The notes under the pieces were generated by a model. It made no database searches. It was not told the DNA's origin and saw only the letters and a list, made by a program, of their open reading frames with translations. This document shows, in pieces, positions 58,696 to 64,000 of a stretch of 64,000 bases of DNA; positions within the stretch are counted from its first letter, which is position 1; each line of letters begins with the position of its first letter. The DNA is from Enterococcus sp. 9D6_DIV0238 (GTDB lineage Bacteria > Bacillota > Bacilli > Lactobacillales > Enterococcaceae), in contig NZ_CP147246.1 in assembly GCF_002174455.2 (NCBI RefSeq), forward strand, positions 496,001-560,000. The letters run 5' to 3'. The translations under genes and the position numbers were made by a program.

Positions 58696-60165
58696 TTATG
58701 CGTTTTCTTCAACATATAACTTGCCAGTCGCTTCATCTACAGGATCAAGCTTATTGAAAATTCCTTTTGTTCTGAAGATATATGTCAAAATGAATGGTAC
58801 AACGACTGCGATCACCATCGCACCAAAGAAGACTAAATAGTATTGTGGAACGATCGATAAAATCCCTGGAAGTCCGCCAACACCAATACTAATCGCTTTT
58901 ACATCAAATAATGTAGAGAATAATCCTGCACAAGCTGAACCGATCATGCCTGCGACAAAAGGATACACATACTTCAAGTTGATCCCAAACATCGCTGGTT
59001 CAGTGACACCTAAATAACATGAGATCATCGCTGGAATCGATACTTGTTCTTCTTCCTTGTTTCCTTTGTGCATGAAAATGACAGCAAGTACAGCTGAACC
59101 TTGAGCAATATTGGAAAGCGCGATCATCGGCCATAAGTTCGTAGCATGGAAATCAGCAATCAATTGTAGATCGATCGCATTCGTCATATGATGTAGACCA
59201 GTGATAACTAAAGGCGCATACAAGAATCCAAACAACGCACCAAACAACCAGTTTACTGAAGAAGTCAATCCTGCATTTACAACATCAGAAACCCAGCTAC
59301 CGATTGCCCAACCTACTGGACCCAAAACTAAATGAGCAGCTAAGACTGTTGGTACCAAAGCAAACAATGGAACAAAAATCATCGATACGGCCTGAGGGAT
59401 AACTTTTCTAAAGAAGATTTCCAAATAGGCTAATAGGAAACCTGCCAGCATTGCAGGAATCACCTGTGCTTGATAACCGATCATGTTCACGTGAGCAAAG
59501 CCAAAATCCCAAAATGGAATGTCCGCTGCTGCTGTCGTTGCAACTGCATAAGCATTTAATAATTGTGGAGAAACTAATGTTATCCCTAGTACAATACCAA
59601 GAATTTGAGTAGTCCCCATTTTTTTCGTAATACTCCAAGTAATACCAACAGGTAAAAATTGGAAAATCGCTTCACCGATCAGCCATAGGAATGAGTTCAC
59701 ACCGCTCCAAAATTGTGAAACTTCAACAATTTTTTGTCCATCTAAAAAACCAAATGGAATTCCTTCTAAAACATTACGGAAGCCTAAGATCAGTCCACCG
59801 ATTACCAAAGCTGGAATCAATGGTGTAAAGATTTCTGCCAATACAGAAATTGCCCGCTGTACCGGATTTAGATTTTGTTTTGCCGCTGCTTTCCCTTGCT
59901 CTTTGGAAACGCCTTCAAGTCCTGAAACAGAAGAAAAATCATTATAAAATTGCGCTACCTCATTACCAATAATGACTTGAAATTGTCCAGCGTTCGTAAA
60001 TGTTCCTTTAACTGAAGGGATTTTCTCGATTGCCGCGGTATCAGCTTTAGCCGCATCATTCAGTACAAAGCGCATCCGAGTTGCACAATGTGAAACCGCT
60101 GCAATATTTTCTTTGCCTCCAACATCTTCTAACAGTTTTTTTGCATCTTCTTGAAATTTACCCAT
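58696..60165 (-). CDS. treP: PTS trehalose-type EIIBC component
   Basis: A 489-residue PTS permease. The EIIB domain (about 1-85) has the phospho-accepting Cys27 in AAVSHCATRMRF; the EIIC domain (about 105-470) has ten or so membrane segments with GVTEPAMFGIN. No EIIA domain is fused, so EIIA comes from elsewhere. Overall sequence is closest to TreP; the palindrome upstream resembles a TreR operator. Neither the hydrolase treA nor a treR gene is adjacent. Maltose or another disaccharide cannot be excluded. Confidence 0.85.
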   Translation of the reverse strand: MGKFQEDAKKLLEDVGGKENIAAVSHCATRMRFVLNDAAKADTAAIEKIPSVKGTFTNAGQFQVIIGNEVAQFYNDFSSVSGLEGVSKEQGKAAAKQNLNPVQRAISVLAEIFTPLIPALVIGGLILGFRNVLEGIPFGFLDGQKIVEVSQFWSGVNSFLWLIGEAIFQFLPVGITWSITKKMGTTQILGIVLGITLVSPQLLNAYAVATTAAADIPFWDFGFAHVNMIGYQAQVIPAMLAGFLLAYLEIFFRKVIPQAVSMIFVPLFALVPTVLAAHLVLGPVGWAIGSWVSDVVNAGLTSSVNWLFGALFGFLYAPLVITGLHHMTNAIDLQLIADFHATNLWPMIALSNIAQGSAVLAVIFMHKGNKEEEQVSIPAMISCYLGVTEPAMFGINLKYVYPFVAGMIGSACAGLFSTLFDVKAISIGVGGLPGILSIVPQYYLVFFGAMVIAVVVPFILTYIFRTKGIFNKLDPVDEATGKLYVEENA

Positions 60166-60184
60166 TTCTTTGCTCCTTTCCGTT

Positions 60185-60202
60185 AACTTGTATGTACAAG
60201 TT
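60185..60202. promoter_or_regulatory. TreR-like operator
   Basis: AACTTGTATGTACAAGTT, an 18-bp near-perfect palindrome containing the TTGTAT-TACAA core of TreR sites, lies between the treP promoter and ribosome site. Confidence 0.7.
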
Positions 60203-60214
60203 CCCTGTATTTGT

Positions 60215-60243
60215 ATAATACTGCATTATTTCATTTTTTACAA
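60215..60243 (-). promoter_or_regulatory. Promoter of treP
   Basis: Minus strand: -35 TTGTAA (60238-60243), 17-bp spacer, -10 TATTAT (60215-60220). Confidence 0.7.
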
Positions 60244-60252
60244 GCGTTTTCT
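60238..60252. promoter_or_regulatory. Probable cre (CcpA) site overlapping the treP -35
   Basis: AGAAAACGCTTGTAA on the minus strand resembles the catabolite-responsive element TGAAAACGCTTTCA and covers the -35 box, a repressive position. Confidence 0.6.
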
Positions 60253-60359
60253 TTTTAAAGAATAAAAAAATTTCGTTCTACTTATTTATACGCATTATTA
60301 CAATTTCGAAGCACTTCATTTGTATTTCTCAAATCACTGGAATTTATTTCAGAAAATGA

Positions 60360-60365
60360 TACACT
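60360..60365 (+). promoter_or_regulatory. Possible extended -10 of the ktrB-like gene
   Basis: TGATACACT, about 57 nt before the chosen ATG; -35 weak. Confidence 0.35.
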
Positions 60366-60421
60366 TGGATTTATCAAATACAAAAGAGACTGCTGGTGTC
60401 AGCGGTTTGATCGAGGGAAAA

Positions 60422-61786
60422 ATGAAAAAAAAATCTATTGCTATCAAACTAAAAAAACGTTTATCTGCTGTACAAGTTCTTGCTTTAGGGTTCATTCTTC
60501 TGATTTTTTTAGGAGGCGCGCTACTTACCTTACCGGTCTTTTCTCGAAGTGGTACGTCTACACCGTTTATCGATGCTTTATTTACTTCTGTTTCTGCTGT
60601 TTGTGTGACTGGATTGACAACTTTGAATACCGCACTTCATTGGAATGCTTACGGACAGTTGATCATCATGCTGTTGATTGAAATCGGCGGGCTCGGATTT
60701 ATGACGATGCCTGTTCTTCTATACTTTATTCTTCGAAAAAAAATTACGCTAAGTACGCGTATTTTATTGCGTGAAGCGCTTAATTTAGATGATATGTCTG
60801 GTGCTTTTCGTTTGATGATTTATGTCGTCAAATTGGCAGCTATTATTCAACTGACGGGAGCTATACTACTTTCCATTCAATTTGTTCCTGAATTTGGCTG
60901 GCGCAAAGGGCTATTTTTCGGTCTTTTCCATTCTATTTCAAGTTTTTGTAATGCTGGATTTGATTTGCTTGGAGATAGCTTGACCCCTTATCAAAGTAAC
61001 CCGTTTGTTTTATTAGTTGTTGGTGCGTTGATCATTTCTGGTGGCTTGGGATTTATTGTTTGGCAAGATCTATTAAGAGTCAAAAAAAAGCAAAAGTTTT
61101 CTCTGCATACTAAAATTGCTTTGATCACTACTTTTTCTTTACTTATTGGCGGTTTTATCATCTTTTTCTTAACTGAAAAAAATGCTGGTCAATTAACAGA
61201 AGGAACAACTTTTTTCGATCGGTTGATCAATACTTTTTTCATGTCAGTTACTCCTAGGACTGCTGGCTATTATTCGATCGATTATATGCAGATGACAAAT
61301 GCCGGTCTGATCACAACTATTTTTTTAATGTATATTGGGGGAACCTCAGGATCGACTGCAGGCGGATTGAAGACAACGACGTTCGCTGTTTTAGTGATTC
61401 AAATAGTTTCCATCTTCAAAGGACGAACGAGAGCCGAATTTATGGGACGGACGATTCGAAATAGTACTGTTTTCCGTGCTCTGACGCTATTTTTTATTAC
61501 ATTGACCTTGTGCGTATTATCTATCATGCTTTTATCTATTACGGAAAATATCCCTGAATCCTCCGGTATTGAGTATATTGCCTTTGAAGTATTTTCGGCA
61601 TTCGGAACGGTTGGCTTAACAATGGGTCTTACCCCAGAACTGACTTTTATCGGCAAGATCATCATCATGCTGTTGATGTACATTGGACGGGTAGGCATCT
61701 ACACGGTTGGCTTTTCTTTATTGACAAGAGGACAAAAGCAACAAGCTAAATACAAGTATCCTGATGAGAGCGTGATGATCGGATAA
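60422..61786 (+). CDS. ktrB: Potassium uptake channel subunit (KtrB/TrkH type)
   Basis: A 454-residue membrane protein of the TrkH/KtrB family. Four pore-loop repeats are seen with filter glycines in VCVTGLTT, SFCNAGFDL, TPRTAGYYS and FGTVGLTMG. The flexible gate region around GGTSGSTAGGLKTTTF follows the third repeat. It would conduct K+ (with Na+) together with a cytosolic KtrA/KtrC ring subunit, which is not encoded here. I chose ATG 60422, five nt after GAGGG; longer starts have no site. Confidence 0.92.
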   Translation: MKKKSIAIKLKKRLSAVQVLALGFILLIFLGGALLTLPVFSRSGTSTPFIDALFTSVSAVCVTGLTTLNTALHWNAYGQLIIMLLIEIGGLGFMTMPVLLYFILRKKITLSTRILLREALNLDDMSGAFRLMIYVVKLAAIIQLTGAILLSIQFVPEFGWRKGLFFGLFHSISSFCNAGFDLLGDSLTPYQSNPFVLLVVGALIISGGLGFIVWQDLLRVKKKQKFSLHTKIALITTFSLLIGGFIIFFLTEKNAGQLTEGTTFFDRLINTFFMSVTPRTAGYYSIDYMQMTNAGLITTIFLMYIGGTSGSTAGGLKTTTFAVLVIQIVSIFKGRTRAEFMGRTIRNSTVFRALTLFFITLTLCVLSIMLLSITENIPESSGIEYIAFEVFSAFGTVGLTMGLTPELTFIGKIIIMLLMYIGRVGIYTVGFSLLTRGQKQQAKYKYPDESVMIG

Positions 61787-61790
61787 TAAA

Positions 61791-61832
61791 AAGAAAACAT
61801 AAAATTCAAATATTTTATGTTTTCTTTTTTAA
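61791..61832 (+). terminator. Terminator of the ktrB-like gene
   Basis: AAGAAAACATAAAAT (61791-61805) and ATTTTATGTTTTCTT (61812-61826) pair perfectly, followed by T-rich sequence, right after the stop. Confidence 0.85.
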
Positions 61833-61852
61833 TTTAAACTATTTTTTTAGTC

Positions 61853-61940
61853 AAAAAAATCCCACCTTCTAAGAAGATGGGAAAAGGAGTTTTACTCTTG
61901 CGAGTAAAATGAAAAAATAAAAAGGGTTGTTGTTGGTATA
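61853..61940 (-). ncRNA. Putative small RNA, tandem copy A
   Basis: Minus-strand transcript inferred from a promoter (-35 TTGCTA 61969-61974, 17-bp spacer, -10 TAATAT 61946-61951) and an intrinsic terminator CCCATCTTCTTAGAAGGTGGG with a T7 tail (61853-61881). Between lie a CAACAACAACCC 5' region, a hairpin TTTTACTC-GCAA-GAGTAAAA, and an unpaired CTCCTTTT that is complementary to Shine-Dalgarno sequences. No ORF. About 85 nt. Transcription is not shown. Confidence 0.6.
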
Positions 61941-61945
61941 TTTGT

Positions 61946-61974
61946 ATATTACTATCTTTTCTTATTAATAGCAA
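61946..61974 (-). promoter_or_regulatory. Promoter of putative sRNA copy A
   Basis: TTGCTA, 17 bp, TAATAT on the minus strand, preceded by GGGTTATTAGTTGC that is also kept in copy B. Confidence 0.6.
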
Positions 61975-62035
61975 CTAATAACCCTCAAATGATAATTTAT
62001 TTTTAATTTCAAAAAATATCAATGATAAACAATAT

Positions 62036-62076
62036 TTTATTTAAATGATAAGTTGTTATTCTATCATTTAAATAAA
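62036..62076. repeat. 15-bp perfect inverted repeat between sRNA copies
   Basis: TTTATTTAAATGATA (62036-62050) and TATCATTTAAATAAA (62062-62076) around an 11-nt loop, directly downstream of copy B's terminator. Possible second terminator or cruciform. Confidence 0.55.
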
Positions 62077-62161
62077 AAATCCCACCTTCTAAGAAGATGG
62101 GAAAAAGGAGTTTTACTCTTGCGAGTAAAATGAAAAAATAAAAAGGGTTGTTGTTGGTATA
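62074..62161 (-). ncRNA. Putative small RNA, tandem copy B
   Basis: Nearly identical to copy A over about 98 bp (one extra base in CTCCTTTTT), with terminator hairpin 62081-62101 and T6 tail. Its promoter has -35 TTGCAA (62190-62195), 17-bp spacer and -10 TAATAT (62167-62172). Spacer sequences of the two copies differ while both hexamers are kept. Period between copies is 220 bp. Confidence 0.6.
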
Positions 62162-62166
62162 TTTGT

Positions 62167-62195
62167 ATATTACTCGCCTGTTTCTTTTTTTGCAA
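62167..62195 (-). promoter_or_regulatory. Promoter of putative sRNA copy B
   Basis: TTGCAA, 17 bp, TAATAT on the minus strand; upstream GGGTTATTAGTTGC as in copy A. Confidence 0.6.
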
Positions 62196-62280
62196 CTAAT
62201 AACCCTTATTTGTTTTTATTTTTTATAAAATGATCGCTAAAACTTATGTCTATGCGTGTTTCGAGCTTACAATAAATAAT

Positions 62281-62330
62281 AAAAAAATAGCATCCTCTTC
62301 AAATATGTATATAAGAGAATGCTTTTTTTA
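62281..62330 (-). terminator. Terminator of the DUF1266-like gene
   Basis: AGCATCCTCTT (62289-62299) and AAGAGAATGCT form a stem with one mismatch; the minus-strand side ends in a T7 tract about 40 nt after the stop at 62368. Confidence 0.75.
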
Positions 62331-62367
62331 TCGTCAATAAAAGTAGGTTTTCCCTTAAAATAATCAA

Positions 62368-63018
62368 TCACTTTAAAGGATATTTATCAAAAATATTTTC
62401 TTTTCCTTGTTTTATCGCTAAATAATCTATAATGATGTCTTTATACCAGCTAGTATTCATTGCTTCATTTTCATTGCTATAACTAACAATGTATTCTTCC
62501 CAATTTTCATAATGCTCCTGAGCTAATTTATAAAGCATCTCTAAATACATCCAGGCATCCTGCTCCTTGATAAGATCAAGTGTAAAGCACACACGAATGA
62601 TATACCCTAATCGCTCCATATCAAATGCACCTGAATCACTGATTTTTTCAGAAGCACTCATTAATACTTGTACGTCAGTCTCCTGTTTACGAGCTGCTTT
62701 TTGAATTTCTTTTTGCACTTTGCCTTTCGTATCCTCAGATACTACTGCTGCATAACTATTTTCACTAATCCAGCTTTCGATCAACGCTTTGGCATTCTCC
62801 CCCGTTGAAATCCCAAACATCGGCAACCAATATTTAACAATATTCTTCTTGTATTTTTCTGGAAAATATAGTTTCAAATAATTTGGTTGAACCGCCCTTT
62901 TCGCTTCGGCAAATCGAGTAACAGCGGCTCCAATACAAAGAAATTTTTCTTTTTCCGGTGGAAAAACATTGAAATCAATAATTTCTGAAGGTACTTCTAT
63001 TTTCTTTTTAAACCACAT
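62368..63018 (-). CDS. DUF1266-like protein
   Basis: A 216-residue cytosolic protein. The segment AFDMERLGYIIRVCFTLDLI with DAWMYLEMLYKLAQEHYENWEEY (about residues 133-180) has the spacing of DUF1266: an R-x-G pattern, an aliphatic helix, then the F/Y-x-x-W-x-E-(F/Y) core. The first half (FLCIGAAVTRFAEAKR) is not recognised. ATG is preceded by AGGAG. Function unknown; it may be co-transcribed with the two upstream genes. Confidence 0.65.
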   Translation of the reverse strand: MWFKKKIEVPSEIIDFNVFPPEKEKFLCIGAAVTRFAEAKRAVQPNYLKLYFPEKYKKNIVKYWLPMFGISTGENAKALIESWISENSYAAVVSEDTKGKVQKEIQKAARKQETDVQVLMSASEKISDSGAFDMERLGYIIRVCFTLDLIKEQDAWMYLEMLYKLAQEHYENWEEYIVSYSNENEAMNTSWYKDIIIDYLAIKQGKENIFDKYPLK

Positions 63019-63162
63019 AGCTTTTCTCCTTTATTTATCTTCTGAAAGTATAAAAACAGACTCTCTTTTATTTTGCCATACACCCAACATAGAAAAAAGG
63101 TTTAAATAATAGCGTTTACAACTCATATCAATGTGTAAATGAATAAGATAATTATTTGTTGC

Positions 63163-63666
63163 TTATCTTTTGGTATAGAAAATACGATCTAGAGCAATCG
63201 CTGTTAATAAAAACGTTTTGTGATCCTGAGTGTCATCTACTTCAATATGATATTCATCTCCACCTAAAGTCAATTTTCTTTTATCTATATCACAAATAAC
63301 TTTTTCTTGTAATTTGAACTGATGACTTCCTGTCATCCCATAACCTAAGCTTACATCACCAAGCACTGAATCAATCGCAAATTTATAGCTAAAAATATTT
63401 AGTGAGCGAGCAATAGATAAAACGGATTCACCCTCGACTGAAATGTGATACTTTTTGAAATTGTATCTTAAAAATGAACCGATCATACTCAAAACATTGA
63501 CATTTGTTTTACACATAGCCAAAGTCTCTCCATCCAAATCAGTAATTTCAAAACTTTCTCGTCCTAAAAAACTTCCTATTACTTTATATAATGGATTGCC
63601 TGAGGCATCTAAAATCTCATACGTAGGCTTTAACGCAACCAACTTTTGTTTCACAATATATTTCAT
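63163..63666 (-). CDS. LURP-one-related (tubby-like beta barrel) protein
   Basis: A 167-residue protein. The start MKYIVKQKLVALKPTYEILD, then GNPLYKVIGSFLG and the alternating beta-strand pattern to the end (TAIALDRIFYTKR) match the LURP-one-related family (Bacillus YxjI type), a 12-stranded barrel with a central hydrophobic helix related to phospholipid scramblases. Biochemical role unknown. No signal peptide. ATG follows AGGGG. Confidence 0.8.
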   Translation of the reverse strand: MKYIVKQKLVALKPTYEILDASGNPLYKVIGSFLGRESFEITDLDGETLAMCKTNVNVLSMIGSFLRYNFKKYHISVEGESVLSIARSLNIFSYKFAIDSVLGDVSLGYGMTGSHQFKLQEKVICDIDKRKLTLGGDEYHIEVDDTQDHKTFLLTAIALDRIFYTKR

Positions 63667-63693
63667 GTAATATCCCCTTATTATCTTTGATTC

Positions 63694-64000
63694 TTATTTC
63701 ATTTTTTTGATAGGCATTTCTAACTCATTCAATAACGTATATTCATCATCAAATGTACGAACAATTACTGGTATTTCTTCATTTTTAAGTTTGTAAACTT
63801 CATAATAGAGCATTTCTTCCCCTGATTCCAAGCTATCTCTATTGATTGCTTTTGGATCTAATAACTCATTATCCAACGAAATAAAGGTCGGTTCTAATAC
63901 TTCATTATTTTGGCTAAATTGAAAATATGTTTTGAGTGGCGAGATCGCTGCATGTTGTTTTTTATTTTTGAAATGATAATAGACGATCATACTAGCTTCA
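63694..64000 (-). CDS. Hypothetical protein, 5' end beyond window
   Basis: The frame is open to the window edge (GAA GCT AGT before the first internal ATG at 63990) and that ATG has no ribosome site, so the gene probably starts outside. The visible ~102 residues are acidic in the second half (DNELLDPKAINRDSLESGEE) and contain LYYEVYKLKNEEIPVIVRTF. No family recognised. It lies 27 nt upstream of the LURP-one gene on the same strand. Confidence 0.55.
   Translation of the reverse strand, partial: EASMIVYYHFKNKKQHAAISPLKTYFQFSQNNEVLEPTFISLDNELLDPKAINRDSLESGEEMLYYEVYKLKNEEIPVIVRTFDDEYTLLNELEMPIKKMK

Noticed and set aside
60253..60421. c-di-AMP (ydaO-type) riboswitch upstream of the ktrB-like gene
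   Set aside because: The gap is too short and shows none of the conserved aptamer segments.
61887..61920. Plus-strand AAGGAG, hairpin, ATGAAAAAATAA mini-ORF in both tandem copies
   Set aside because: It would encode only Met-Lys-Lys. The features are better explained as the complement of an anti-Shine-Dalgarno small RNA on the minus strand.
61787..62367. Type I toxin-antitoxin (Fst/par-like) locus
   Set aside because: I looked on both strands for a ~30-residue hydrophobic Fst-type peptide and found none; both copies lack any ORF of that size.

Overview
This window is about 64 kb of low-GC Firmicute chromosome. Gene content, protein sequences and regulatory style point to Enterococcus, on the E. 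faecalis side of the genus but probably a different species. Markers are a 585-residue pyruvate kinase with a C-terminal PEP-utiliser domain next to pfkA and dnaE, a low-affinity PBP4/PBP5-type class B penicillin-binding protein, an LPXTG-anchored nucleotidase, ChW-repeat NlpC/P60 hydrolase, T-box control of argS and dense use of AGGAGG ribosome binding sites. It is core chromosome: I see no insertion sequence, prophage, CRISPR array, tRNA or rRNA gene.

Layout. 1-3.3 kb: the start of ftsW (cut by the window edge), ylaN, a 51-residue membrane peptide, a GNAT acetyltransferase and a zinc alcohol dehydrogenase. 3.4-9.8 kb: pfkA-pyk and dnaE. 9.8-16.5 kb: DUF2929 peptide, PmrA-like MFS efflux pump, a hypoxanthine/guanine-type permease, a wall-anchored 5'-nucleotidase and a DUF1361 protein. 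16.5-19.6 kb: HAD phosphatase and a two-gene radical-SAM/DUF4130 unit. 19.7-36.4 kb: purine block with an orphan Phd-type antitoxin, purCSQLFMNHD, two unrelated plus-strand genes (an unknown and a short pyrophosphatase-like protein), purEKB, and xpt-pbuX behind a guanine riboswitch. 36.4-39.9 kb: cell-wall hydrolases and small unknowns. 40-46 kb: Gfo/Idh/MocA oxidoreductase, argS with a T-box, and tsaB-rimI-rimI-tsaD. 46-52 kb: the PBP and a ydjI-ydjG-ydjH membrane-stress unit. 52-60 kb: lipoproteins (one broken), ffs, tadA, a PucR-type regulator, a zinc protease, YxeA, NdpA and a trehalose-type PTS permease. 60-64 kb: KtrB-type potassium channel subunit, a tandem pair of putative small RNA genes, and three poorly known genes.

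How it fits together. A large share of the window handles purines: extracellular nucleotides can be dephosphorylated by the wall nucleotidase, bases imported by the two permeases, xanthine salvaged by xpt, and IMP made de novo by two pur transcription units. Both pur promoters are near-consensus and carry similar CGAA-type boxes (PurR-like), while xpt-pbuX is controlled separately by a guanine-sensing RNA.

The most notable possibly undescribed object is a tandem duplication at 61853-62206. Each copy carries, on the minus strand, a promoter with 17-bp spacing, an approximately 85-nt transcript with a single-stranded anti-Shine-Dalgarno stretch between two hairpins, and an intrinsic terminator. 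The -35 and -10 boxes are kept while the spacers have diverged, which suggests two functional trans-acting small RNAs. Also worth attention are a dispersed hairpin repeat family, a doubly broken lipoprotein gene, the radical-SAM/DUF4130 pair, tandem RimI paralogues inside the tsa cluster, and an unusually long repeat-bearing leader between the T-box terminator and argS.
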